From NCBI RefSeq assembly GCF_000696385.1, contig NZ_JJMN01000064.1, positions 248,001-312,000 of the forward strand: a stretch of 64,000 bases of DNA, read 5' to 3'. The notes below the pieces were generated by a model. It saw only the letters and a program-made list of their open reading frames with translations. It searched no databases and was not told the origin of the DNA. Both the position numbers and the translations under genes were made by a program. Shown piece by piece: positions 49,491-58,159 of the stretch. Position 1 is the first letter of the stretch, and each line of letters opens with the position of its first letter. This DNA is from Vibrio metoecus. GTDB lineage: Bacteria > Pseudomonadota > Gammaproteobacteria > Enterobacterales > Vibrionaceae.

Positions 49491-50935
49491 GGCTAGTATC
49501 CTCGTTTTCCCACTCTTTGTATTTACGTTCCAAGGTTTTACGTGCCACACCTAAATCGCGCGCCGCTGCGGATTTATTGCCATCATACAGCGCCACAATT
49601 TGCTGAATATGCGCTTTTTCTACGGCACGTAAAGGCCAGTCATTGGGATATCCAAAACTGGATTTAGTGACATTGTCACTATATAAAGGCTCGATATCGG
49701 ATTCTGGTGACATTGTCACTTCAAGTTCTACCTGTTCAGGTAGTCCATTCAACTCCCGCCAATAATGAGCAGGCGGTTTACCCAATAACAAGCAGCGTTC
49801 AATCAAGTTTTTCAGCTCACGAATATTGCCCGGCCAATCATAGTCTTGCATCGAAGAGATATCTTCATACGCCCATTTAGGCATTGGCATCCCCAGTTCC
49901 GCACAGAGCATTTTGGTGAAGAATGGCAGCAGTTCATGCAAATCTTGTTTGCGCTCACGCAGTGGGCTGACTTCAATTTTCAACACATTAAGCCGGTAGT
50001 AAAGATCGCCGCGGAAACGCCCATTTTCAACTTCTTGTTGCAGATTGCGGTTGGTGGCGGCCACCACTCGCACGTCGACACTCACCTCTTTTTCCGAACC
50101 CACCGGTCGCACCGTTCGTTGTTCTAAAACCCGCAATAGCGAGGCTTGCATAGTGAGTGGCATTTCGCCGATTTCATCCAAAAACAGAGTGCCGCCGTTA
50201 GCCACGCGAAACAGCCCTTCACGACTCTTCTTCGCGCCGGTAAATGCTCCAGAGGTGTGCCCAAACAGTTCACTTTCCAGCAGTTCTGGCGCAATCGCGC
50301 CACAGTTGATTGGCACAAAGGGGCCTTGTCGACCACTTGCTTCATGGATGCCACGCGCAACTAACTCTTTACCGGTACCCGATTCCCCTTCAATCAGCAC
50401 CGAAGCGCGCGACGGAGCAAATTGAACAATGCGCTGCTTGAGTAATTCGGTTTGTACTGAGCTGCCAATGATTTGTGTTGTGCAGTGGCGCTGAAAATCA
50501 CGCTGCAAGGCGTACTGCAAACGCTCATTGAGGCGTTTATTCATACAGCGTTGCACCGCTTGTAGCATCTGTTCGAGATTAAAGGGCTTGAGGATAAAAT
50601 CGCTTGCCCCCAGTTTGAGGGCGCTAATAGCGGTATCAAGATCCGCGTATCCGGTCATAAAAATCACATCAGCACGGTGATCCGGATCGGTAAACGCTTC
50701 GTCCCATTCAATGCCGGAGCGTCCCGGTAAGTTGATGTCTAAAATCAACAAGTCGTAGTGATGCTCACTGCGAAGTTCCTCAGCATCTTCAATGCTGCCC
50801 GCCGAAATCAACGCGCGAAAACCATTTGCTCAGTGCTTTTTTTAGCACCATTTGCATGCCGACTTCATCATCAACAACTAAAACGGAGAAAGCTTGATAT
50901 AAATGGGTTTGATTGAGATCCAAGACTGGTGACAT
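49480..50935 (-). CDS. Sigma-54-dependent response regulator (one frameshift as read)
   Basis: About 484 residues. Receiver domain: VLVVDDEVGMQMVLKKAL (acidic pocket), phosphorylated Asp in LLILDINLPG, Thr in FMTGYAD and Lys in FILKPFN. Central AAA+ domain: GESGTGKELVARGIHE (Walker A), HTSGAFTGAKKS (the GAFTGA loop that contacts sigma-54), GTLFLDEIGEMP (Walker B). C-terminal FIS-type helix-turn-helix NKSAAARDLGVARKTLERK. The start at 50935 has GGAA upstream; the frame changes near 50825-50827. It is divergent from tupA, with enhancer dyads in between. I infer that it controls the tup, fdh, fdhD and DUF3305 promoters. Confidence 0.9.
49666..49720. repeat. Two identical palindromes 40 bp apart inside the regulator gene
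   Basis: GTGACATTGTCACT occurs at 49667-49680 and again at 49707-49720. Both are palindromic (GTGAC-ATT-GTCAC) and the distance is exactly 40 bp. They lie in the linker between the AAA+ domain and the helix-turn-helix. Confidence 0.6.
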
Positions 50936-50952
50936 AGAGATTCCATACGCAT

Positions 50953-51014
50953 TGAGACAGAACGACTCAATTAACCTTACATTGGCTAAGACTAATTTGC
51001 GACATTTTGTCCCA
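50953..51014. promoter_or_regulatory. Enhancer sites between the regulator and tupA
   Basis: TGCGACATTTTGTCCCA (50998-51014) fits the dyad TGNGACA-N3-TGTCNCA exactly. A weaker copy TGAGACAGAACGACTCA is at 50953-50969 and a half site TGTCACT at 51027-51033. The best site is about 100 bp upstream of the tupA sigma-54 promoter. Confidence 0.65.
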
Positions 51015-51105
51015 CATTGCTCATTCTGTCACTGCCTTTAAGTAAGATTTGTTGGAATCACCGCCTTTTTGAAGGGGATTTTCAACTGGATTATTCAGAA
51101 TGATG

Positions 51106-51122
51106 TTGGCATCCCATTTGCT
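51106..51122 (+). promoter_or_regulatory. Sigma-54 promoter of tupABC-mob operon
   Basis: TTGGCATCCCATTTGCT: TTGGCA and TTTGCT with GG and GC 10 nt apart. Predicted start about 51133, leaving a leader of about 100 nt before tupA. Confidence 0.75.
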
Positions 51123-51164
51123 ATACCTTTGTTTCGTATAAACTCATCAGCAATTGATTTCATT

Positions 51165-51200
51165 CAGTGATATCAGTGTATTAGCTGATATAGATCACTG
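51165..51200 (+). promoter_or_regulatory. Hairpin / FNR-like site in the tupA leader
   Basis: Dyad with arms CAGTGAT + ATCAG and CTGAT + ATCACTG, which would fold in the tupA mRNA leader. Part of it, CTGATATAGATCAC (51185-51198), also fits TGAT-N4-ATCA, the core of an FNR site. Either reading is tentative. Confidence 0.4.
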
Positions 51201-51234
51201 ACTTAACCTCCAACGTAACGTCATGGAATTCATA

Positions 51235-52050
51235 ATGAAAAAAACGACTTTTACCCTCGCGGCTGCTTCACTCATCTTAGTCAGTTACTCAGCTTCCAGT
51301 GCCGATGACACTCGCATCCGTCTTGCGACTACGACCAGCACTTACGATTCTGGTCTGCTGGATTACTTGCTCCCCAAATTTGAGCAAGATACGGGCTATA
51401 AAGTGGATGTGATTGCTACTGGTACAGGTAAAGCGCTAAAAATGGGCGAAAACGGCGATGTGGATCTAGTCATGACCCATGCACCTAAAGCCGAAGCCAG
51501 TTTTGTTGAAGCGGGTTACGGTGTCGTACCACGTAAACTGATGTACAACGATTTCGTGGTGGTTGGGCCAGACAGTGATCCTGCCAAAATCGCCGATGAA
51601 AAGAACATCGCGAAAGTGTTTGAAAATATCGCTAAGAGCGGCGCGGTGTTTATTTCACGCGGTGACGATTCAGGCACACACAAAAAAGAGCTCGGCATTT
51701 GGGCACAAAACAACATTGAACCGAACTTCGGTGGCTACCGTTCGATTGGTCAAGGTATGGGGCCAACGCTGAACATGGCGTCTGAAATGCAAGCGTATAC
51801 CCTCACAGACCGCGGGACTTGGCTAGCTTACAACAATAAGCTGGATCTCAAAGTGCTGTTTGAAGGCGATGAGCAACTGTTTAACCCTTACCAAGTGATC
51901 ATTGTGAACCCTGAGCGTTACCCGACAACTCAATACCAAGCCGCTAAAGTATTCAGTGATTGGCTGGTTAACCCTAAAGGTCAGCAATTGATTAACGATT
52001 ACAAAGTGAATGGCCAGCAACTCTTTGTTGCCAATGCGGATAAACAGTAA
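51235..52050 (+). CDS. tupA: Tungstate/molybdate ABC transporter, periplasmic binding protein TupA
   Basis: 271 residues with signal peptide (FTLAAASLILVSYSASSA). The mature part starts RIRLATTTSTYDSGLLDYLL; the TTTS motif is the oxyanion-binding signature of TupA-type proteins. Later SRGDDSGTHKKEL also fits the anion site. TupA binds tungstate much more tightly than molybdate in studied cases. I start at the second Met, which has GGAA 7 nt before it. First gene after the sigma-54 promoter. Confidence 0.92.
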   Translation: MKKTTFTLAAASLILVSYSASSADDTRIRLATTTSTYDSGLLDYLLPKFEQDTGYKVDVIATGTGKALKMGENGDVDLVMTHAPKAEASFVEAGYGVVPRKLMYNDFVVVGPDSDPAKIADEKNIAKVFENIAKSGAVFISRGDDSGTHKKELGIWAQNNIEPNFGGYRSIGQGMGPTLNMASEMQAYTLTDRGTWLAYNNKLDLKVLFEGDEQLFNPYQVIIVNPERYPTTQYQAAKVFSDWLVNPKGQQLINDYKVNGQQLFVANADKQ

Positions 52051-52056
52051 TCACTC

Positions 52057-52755
52057 ATGAGTCTTTGGCAAACAACTCTTGATGCTTTACATCTGTTGGT
52101 GAGTCTAGACGCTAAGCTATGGGAGATCGTTGCGGTCTCCTTTAGCGTTTCGCTGACTGCGATTTCGTTGGTACTGGTACCCGCTGTGGTGCTCTCTTTT
52201 GTGCTGGCGCACACCAATTTTCGCGGTAAATGGACTCTGCTTTCGCTGATCAATACCCTGCAAGCGGTTCCGACTGTCGTGATCGGTTTACTGCTGTATA
52301 TGTTGCTGTCACGCGCAGGGCCATTGGGGGATTGGCAAATGCTGTTTACCCAGCAAGCGATGATTTTAGGCCAAGCACTGATCTGTTTTCCGATTCTGGT
52401 TGCCATGATGCATGGCGCGTTGCAATCCACCGACCGCCGCTCTCTGGAAACTTCAATGACGCTGGGCGCTTCCGTACCTAGACTCTTTGCAACCTTAGTT
52501 TGGGAAGCGCGTTTTCCTTTAATGGCTGCCACCATCGCGGGCTTTTCCCGTATCGTGACCGAAGTCGGCTGCTCAATGATGGTCGGTGGCAATATCATGG
52601 GTTTGACCCGCAATATCCCAACCGCTATTTCATTAGAAAGCAATAAAGGCGCTTTTGCTCAAGGCGTCGCGCTTGGCATGGTACTGCTCGCATTGGCACT
52701 AGGGCTAAATTTTCTGCTCTCTTCCCTGCGTGGTAAAGGCTATTTGAGAACATAA
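52057..52755 (+). CDS. tupB: Tungstate ABC transporter permease TupB
   Basis: 232 residues, about five membrane segments (for example ISLVLVPAVVLSFVLAHT and VPTVVIGLLLYMLLS). The coupling loop is visible as ALQSTDRRSLETSMTLGASVPRLF, the EAA motif contact with the ATPase. It starts 6 nt after tupA. Confidence 0.93.
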   Translation: MSLWQTTLDALHLLVSLDAKLWEIVAVSFSVSLTAISLVLVPAVVLSFVLAHTNFRGKWTLLSLINTLQAVPTVVIGLLLYMLLSRAGPLGDWQMLFTQQAMILGQALICFPILVAMMHGALQSTDRRSLETSMTLGASVPRLFATLVWEARFPLMAATIAGFSRIVTEVGCSMMVGGNIMGLTRNIPTAISLESNKGAFAQGVALGMVLLALALGLNFLLSSLRGKGYLRT

Positions 52756-52763
52756 GGCAAATA

Positions 52764-53486
52764 ATGACGATTAAACTCACCGCGCAGCAGCTTTCCATGC
52801 GTTTTAAAGATCGCGTGTTATTTCATATTCCCGAGATCGCCATCGGCCCTAATGATGCCATTTACCTTAAGGGCGACAATGGTGTAGGTAAAACCACGCT
52901 GCTGAAAATTCTGGCGGGCTTGTTACCACCTAGCAATGGTAAAGTGCTTGGCCGTAAACCTTGGTGGCAGCGTTTGTTTTTGACCTCTGCAACGTCTGAA
53001 GTGGTCTACCTTCATCAAAGTCCCTACCTGTTTGATAACACGGTTTATCAAAATGTGGTGTACGGCATTCGTTTCAGTGGCTTGTCTGCGCATGAAAAAC
53101 GCGCACAAGTGATCACAGCCTTGCGTATGGTGGGATTAGAAACGCTGGCCGATGAGCATATTTCTGTGCTTTCCGGCGGAGAAAAACAGCGCGTGGCGAT
53201 GGCGCGAGCGTGGATCCTCAAGCCTTCTATTTTGTTGATGGATGAACCGAGTGCATCATTGGATCAAGAATCTATTGAGAGATTGGTTATAATGGCGCGA
53301 GATTTATTAGAGCGCGGCTCCAGTCTTGTCATCACTAGCCACCAAACCAACGCCCTTACGGCGCTTTGTAAAAAACAGTGGTGGATTAAAAATCGTCAAT
53401 TGATTGAGTCGCCTTTGCTGCAGATTGTGAAAGAAAAAAATGACAACCACACAGACACTTCCCACTCTTCAAACCTCGGACACTAG
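52764..53486 (+). CDS. tupC: Tungstate ABC transporter ATP-binding protein TupC
   Basis: 240 residues: Walker [10 protein letters not shown] (about 36-44), signature LSGGEKQR, Walker [13 protein letters not shown] and H-loop TSHQTNAL. It drives the TupB permease. Its last 47 nt overlap the start of mobA in another frame. Confidence 0.93.
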   Translation: MTIKLTAQQLSMRFKDRVLFHIPEIAIGPNDAIYLKGDNGVGKTTLLKILAGLLPPSNGKVLGRKPWWQRLFLTSATSEVVYLHQSPYLFDNTVYQNVVYGIRFSGLSAHEKRAQVITALRMVGLETLADEHISVLSGGEKQRVAMARAWILKPSILLMDEPSASLDQESIERLVIMARDLLERGSSLVITSHQTNALTALCKKQWWIKNRQLIESPLLQIVKEKNDNHTDTSHSSNLGH

Positions 53487-54051
53487 CTGGGTTATTCTCG
53501 CTGGCGGACAAGCTAGCCGTATGGGTGGACAAGACAAAGGGCTGATCCAGTTGAATGGTCAGCCACTGATTCAACATGTCATCGATAAACTGGCACCGCA
53601 AACACCAACCTTGTTGATCAATGCTAACCGCAACCATAATCTATATGCGCAATTTGCGCCTGTGATTAGCGATGAATTTCCTGATTACCCAGGTCCTTTA
53701 GGCGGTATTCATGCGGGTTTAAGTCATGCTCCGACCGACTGGGTCGGTTTTGTCCCTTGTGATAGCCCATTAATTTGCGATGATTTGGTCGCCCGTTTCT
53801 GTCAGGCCGCCAAACCCGAGAGCGATATTTTAGTGGCTCATGACGGAGAACATCAGCAACCTGTGTTTACCCTATTTCATAAACGCGTGTTACCCAAACT
53901 CAGCGCCTTTTTAGCCCGCGGCGATCGCAAAATCATCTTGCTTTACGATGAATGCCATACTTCTTACGTCGATTTTAGCGATGCACCGAGCTGCTTTTTT
54001 AATTTGAATACGCCACAAGAGTTGGCGCAATTTGGAGCGTTACACCCATGA
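53440..54051 (+). CDS. mobA: Molybdenum cofactor guanylyltransferase MobA
   Basis: 203 residues. Nucleotidyltransferase motif [19 protein letters not shown] and the metal-binding CDSPLI region. It attaches GMP to molybdopterin to give MGD, the cofactor form of formate dehydrogenase. The start overlaps tupC by 47 nt; no ATG, GTG or TTG lies closer to the conserved ILAGG, so the overlap looks real. It ends in an ATGA overlap with mobB. Confidence 0.94.
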   Translation: MTTTQTLPTLQTSDTSWVILAGGQASRMGGQDKGLIQLNGQPLIQHVIDKLAPQTPTLLINANRNHNLYAQFAPVISDEFPDYPGPLGGIHAGLSHAPTDWVGFVPCDSPLICDDLVARFCQAAKPESDILVAHDGEHQQPVFTLFHKRVLPKLSAFLARGDRKIILLYDECHTSYVDFSDAPSCFFNLNTPQELAQFGALHP

Positions 54052-55869
54052 TTCCTTCTGCAAACCAGAATCCTCAACGCCCTAACCTGCCACTACTCGG
54101 TTTCGCTGCCTATTCTGGCACCGGAAAAACGACATTATTAGAAGTCCTACTTCCTAAGCTGACGGCTGCTGGCTTGCGCATTGGCCTACTGAAACATGCA
54201 CATCACGATTTTGATGTCGATAAGCCGGGCAAAGACAGTTATCGCTTACGTAAAGCAGGGGCATCTCAAATGCTGATTGCTTCGCGTAACCGTCATGCAC
54301 TGATGACCGAAACTCCCGATGCCGAAGCGGAATTTGATTATCTGCTGACTCGATTTGATGCCGAGAAGCTGGATGTGATTTTGGTTGAAGGTTGTAAAAT
54401 ATCGCCTTTCCAAAATTGAACTGCACCGCGCGGAAGTCGGTAAGCCTTGGCTTTACCCTCACGATGAAAACATCATTGCGATTGCTGCCGATGAGACGGT
54501 CGAAACGGCTCTGCCGCAAATGCACATTAATGATCTCGATGCGATCAGCGATTTCGTTTTGAATTATGTTGAGAAGTGGCATGAACAGAAAACGCAGCAA
54601 TCTGTAGCTTCAGATTCAAAAAACAGTGCGGCGGCATGCTGCGACACCTTATCCCCTGCTTTCCTTTCTGTAGAGCAAGGCCGCGAGAAGATCCTGTCGC
54701 TCATTTCGCCTTTGGCAGAGACAGAATCGGTAGCGATTCAAGAGTGCTATCAACGCGTACTGGCGCGTGAAGTTTTCTCTCCGATCAATGTCCCCGCCTA
54801 TCGCAACTCAGCGATGGATGGTTATGCGCTGCGCAGTGATGATATTGAACGCGATAGCTACCGTGTAGTGGCGGAAGTGCTCGCCGGTAGTCATTATCCG
54901 AAAACGGTTGAACGCGGCGAAGCGGTGAAAATTATGACTGGCGCACCCATGCCACTCGGTGCTGATACGGTAGTAATGCGTGAGCAAGCCACGCAAAACG
55001 GCGAACTGGTCAGTTTTGCGGGTGCCAAAATCAAAGCAGGACAAAACGTACGTCAAGCAGGTGAAGATTTGGCGCAAGGCCAAGCGGTGTTTAGCACAGG
55101 TCAGCGTTTGCTCTCTCCTGAAATGGGCATGTTGGCGTCACTGGGTTTCGCGCACGCGGACGTATTTCGCTCGCTTAAAGTCGCGATTTTTTCGACCGGC
55201 GATGAAGTACAAGCGCCCGGTGGTGATATTGAGCCAAACTCTATTTTTGATTCCAACCGTTTTACTCTGACTGGGTTACTCAAACAGCTCGGCTGCCAAG
55301 TGATCGATCTCGGTATCATCGAAGATGACGAAGCAAAAATGATGCAAGTGCTTGAGCAAGCAGCAAAACAGGCTGATGTGGTGATCACTTCCGGTGGTGT
55401 TTCTGTGGGTGATGCGGATTTCATCAAATCCGCGCTAGAAAAACTGGGGCACATTGATTTTTGGCGGATCAATATGCGTCCGGGACGCCCACTGGCGTTT
55501 GGCCAGATTGCTGGAAAACCTTTCTTCGGTCTACCGGGCAACCCGGTCGCGGTAATGGTTTCTTTCATCAACTTTGTGGAACCTGCTCTGCGTAAAATGC
55601 AAGGTGAACAAGGTTGGCAACCACTGAAAGTCAATGCGATTGCGTTGGAAGATCTGCGCTCTCGCCAAGGCAGAACTGAGTTCAGCCGTGGGGTTTATGC
55701 GTTCAATGCGCAAGGACAACTGACGGTGCGTACCAACGGGCGAAACAAGGTTACGGGGATTTTGCGCTCAATGAGTGAAGCGAACTGCTTAATTGAGATT
55801 GCTCCGGCGATTGATACGGTAAAAGTCGGTGAAAGCGTGACAATCATCCCACTTCAAGGCAGAATCTAG
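54048..55869 (+). CDS. mobB-moeA: MobB-MoeA fusion protein (frameshifted as read)
   Basis: Two domains in one gene. MobB (about residues 1-180): Walker [13 protein letters not shown], then [17 protein letters not shown] and ILVEG. MoeA (about 205-606): [48 protein letters not shown] and [11 protein letters not shown]. MobB assists MGD synthesis; MoeA inserts the metal into molybdopterin. The frame breaks at 54396-54399 within MobB: removing one A gives [19 protein letters not shown] without a stop and a 606-residue fusion. Such fusions are known in Vibrio and Shewanella. Confidence 0.92.
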
Positions 55870-55897
55870 CCCGTTTATTTAGCGTTGAGAGAGAAAC

Positions 55898-56173
55898 ATG
55901 GCTCGTACCATCATCTACACCTACAAAAACCAAGAGAAAACGCTGACTTTCTCATACGAAAAGCATCACAATATTCATGAAGCGGTTGCCGAAGCCGAGG
56001 GCATTGACCTGACCGAATTTCTGAAGATGGAGATGCAGCTGGAAGCGATTTCCGATACTAAATCGGTGCGTAACTTCCGTGATAACCACTTTAAAAAGCT
56101 CGGTTTTGGCATCATCACGCTACAACCCAAAGAGAATTTTGGTGTAGGCAAAAAACCAAAAGCAACTCGTTAA
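55898..56173 (+). CDS. DUF2960 family protein
   Basis: 91 residues, MARTIIYTYKNQEKTLTFSY to the basic C-terminus KKPKATR. Matches DUF2960, a small Vibrio/Shewanella family of unknown function. GAGAGA lies before the ATG. It follows moeA by 28 nt and may be read from the same operon before the terminator. Confidence 0.82.
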   Translation: MARTIIYTYKNQEKTLTFSYEKHHNIHEAVAEAEGIDLTEFLKMEMQLEAISDTKSVRNFRDNHFKKLGFGIITLQPKENFGVGKKPKATR

Positions 56174-56204
56174 GCACCAACATAGTTGCAACTTGAATAG
56201 TAAA

Positions 56205-56227
56205 AAGGGCTTGCACTGCAAGCCCTT
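56205..56227. terminator. Bidirectional terminator between DUF2960 and nagK
   Basis: Perfect 10-bp stem AAGGGCTTGC/GCAAGCCCTT with loop ACT between convergent genes, A-rich before and T-rich after. Confidence 0.88.
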
Positions 56228-56250
56228 AATTTATTCTGTTTATCTTCAAC

Positions 56251-57159
56251 TTATTTAATGTTGAGGAAAGCGGCTCCGCGCACACCGCCTGAGTCGCCAT
56301 GTTTCGCTTTAACGATTTTCGGGCATTTCGCAACAGAGAGCAGATGCTTAGGCACACGCTTTGGCATCTCTTCATAAATCATATCGTAGTTTGACAAACC
56401 ACCACCTAACACCACAACGTGTGGATCATTGGCGGTAAAGATGTTACCAAAACAGATCGCAAGCAATTCCATAAAGCGTTCAACGTGCTCAACGGCTTTG
56501 ACTTCACCCTCTTTCTGTGCGTTGATGATCTCAATCGCCTTTTTCTTTTCGCCGTAGTAGTGCTCGTATAACAGCTCAAAGCCACGACCAGACAGATAGT
56601 TGTCCATACAACCTTTGTTACCACAACCACAGCTGAGCAATGGCGCTTTTTCACCAAGGTGGAACCAAGCATCAATCGGTAGACGCATGTGACCAATTTC
56701 GCCAGCAACGTGGTTACGGCCTGAAAATACTTTGCCTTGGTAAACCAAGCCGCCGCCAAAGCCAGTGCCTAAAATCAACCCCATCACGGAGGCCGCATCT
56801 TTTAACTCATCGTCCCAAGCTTCGGAGAGTGCAAAACAGTTAGCATCGTTTTCTACTTTTACGGTGCGACCCAGTTTCGCTTCCAGATCGGCACGCAGCG
56901 GTTTGCCTTTTGCAGCAGGTACGTTCACCGTTAATACGCAACCATCGTCGGCATCTTCCATTCCCGGAATACCCAGACCGACGGTGCCTTCTACACCAAA
57001 TTGCGCATCGTATTTCTGCACCAGCCCTGCAATCGTATCGATTAATTTTGCATAATCATCGGTCGGTGTCGGTACACGTTCAGTTGCAACACGCTCTAAC
57101 TGCTCGTTGAACGCACCAAATTCAATTTTGGTTCCGCCAACATCAAAGCCGTAATACAT
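56251..57159 (-). CDS. nagK: N-acetyl-D-glucosamine kinase (ROK family)
   Basis: 302 residues, close to E. coli NagK by eye: [15 protein letters not shown] (ATP motif), [27 protein letters not shown] with catalytic Asp, [13 protein letters not shown] and the ROK zinc site CGCGNKGC, then [11 protein letters not shown]. It phosphorylates GlcNAc from cell wall recycling. Transcribed toward the terminator at 56205. Confidence 0.93.
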   Translation of the reverse strand: MYYGFDVGGTKIEFGAFNEQLERVATERVPTPTDDYAKLIDTIAGLVQKYDAQFGVEGTVGLGIPGMEDADDGCVLTVNVPAAKGKPLRADLEAKLGRTVKVENDANCFALSEAWDDELKDAASVMGLILGTGFGGGLVYQGKVFSGRNHVAGEIGHMRLPIDAWFHLGEKAPLLSCGCGNKGCMDNYLSGRGFELLYEHYYGEKKKAIEIINAQKEGEVKAVEHVERFMELLAICFGNIFTANDPHVVVLGGGLSNYDMIYEEMPKRVPKHLLSVAKCPKIVKAKHGDSGGVRGAAFLNIK

Positions 57160-57322
57160 GGCCCTCTCTCCTCAATTTCCTATCCCAGCCTTGGGGAAAA
57201 AATAAAAACACAAAAGTGAGGCGTATTATCCACAAGGGATTATCAACAGTCCGTGACAAACCACGTATTTATCCTGCGAATGCCACCGATTGCGCAATAA
57301 GTGCTCAGCATCACTGTCAAGT

Positions 57323-58060
57323 TTAGAGGCAGCTCTCGCTTTGCTGATGTGCGATCCATGTATGCAGCGCAGGTTTAGCGGTGTTGGGTTTATTGCGCGA
57401 TTTGCACATCAGGTAAGTTTCTTTAAAGGCTTCAAACCACAGCGATAACGTATCCGCCACCTGTTGTTGACCAAACATTTCCAACACCAAACACGCCACT
57501 TCTGCTGTGGCCAAGTGTTGCTCGTTTTCCGATTTACGCATGATGTATTGAGACAAGCGTTCCGGCTCAACCGATACCAAAGGTAATTGCGCAAGATACG
57601 GTGATTTACGAAAGATGCGCTTCGCCTCACGCCAGCTACCATCAATCAATACCAATAATGGTTTTTTTCCTGAAAACTCAGTGGGGATCGGGCTTAATAC
57701 GCGAGTTTTGTCTTCTTCCGTTTCCGCAGGAAAAATCAGCACTGGGTAATAGGCCGAGTTATTGAGTAATGCGAGCATCTCTGGGTTTGGCTCGGTACGG
57801 CTCCATTGGTACACGTAGGTCTCTTTCACCGTATCCGCAATCAATCGCCCAGTATTACTGGGTTTAAATACTTCGTTTTCCGACACAATCAGCAGCACCG
57901 CAATGTCACTTTCAATGTCGGGCTGATGAACACACAAGCAGTGCGTCAGCTCAACCAGACAGTACAAGCAGCGTTTTATCTTGCCACCTCGCGCTAAAAA
58001 TGGCTTGGTTGAACGTTCTAGGCGATATTGATATAAGTGATGGAAAGCGTGAATTCTCAT
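57323..58060 (-). CDS. tapT: DTW-domain protein, tRNA-uridine aminocarboxypropyltransferase
   Basis: 245 residues from MRIHAFHHLYQYRLERST. A Cys-rich zinc region (CLYCLVELTHCLCVHQPD), then LLVLIDGSWREAKRIF, the variant of the DTW motif, and a C-terminal SLWFEAF. The E. coli member forms acp3U47 on tRNA using SAM. The frame reaches 37 codons upstream, but the inner ATG gives family length. The region between this gene and nagK (57160-57322) shows no further gene. Confidence 0.85.
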   Translation of the reverse strand: MRIHAFHHLYQYRLERSTKPFLARGGKIKRCLYCLVELTHCLCVHQPDIESDIAVLLIVSENEVFKPSNTGRLIADTVKETYVYQWSRTEPNPEMLALLNNSAYYPVLIFPAETEEDKTRVLSPIPTEFSGKKPLLVLIDGSWREAKRIFRKSPYLAQLPLVSVEPERLSQYIMRKSENEQHLATAEVACLVLEMFGQQQVADTLSLWFEAFKETYLMCKSRNKPNTAKPALHTWIAHQQSESCL

Positions 58061-58159
58061 GGCGCGTACTACAGACTGAAAAATGGCAGCGATTTTACTG
58101 ACCACAGGGCTTTTGCGCCAGTAAAGATTCTCGACGTGTCCCAAATCAAGGAGAACCCA

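Noticed and set aside
51133..51234. Moco riboswitch in the tupA leader
   Set aside because: A stem is present, but I could not match the conserved parts of the Moco RNA motif by eye; kept only as an undefined hairpin.
51999..52643. 214-codon minus-strand frame across tupA-tupB
   Set aside because: Antisense shadow of the tup genes without start signal.
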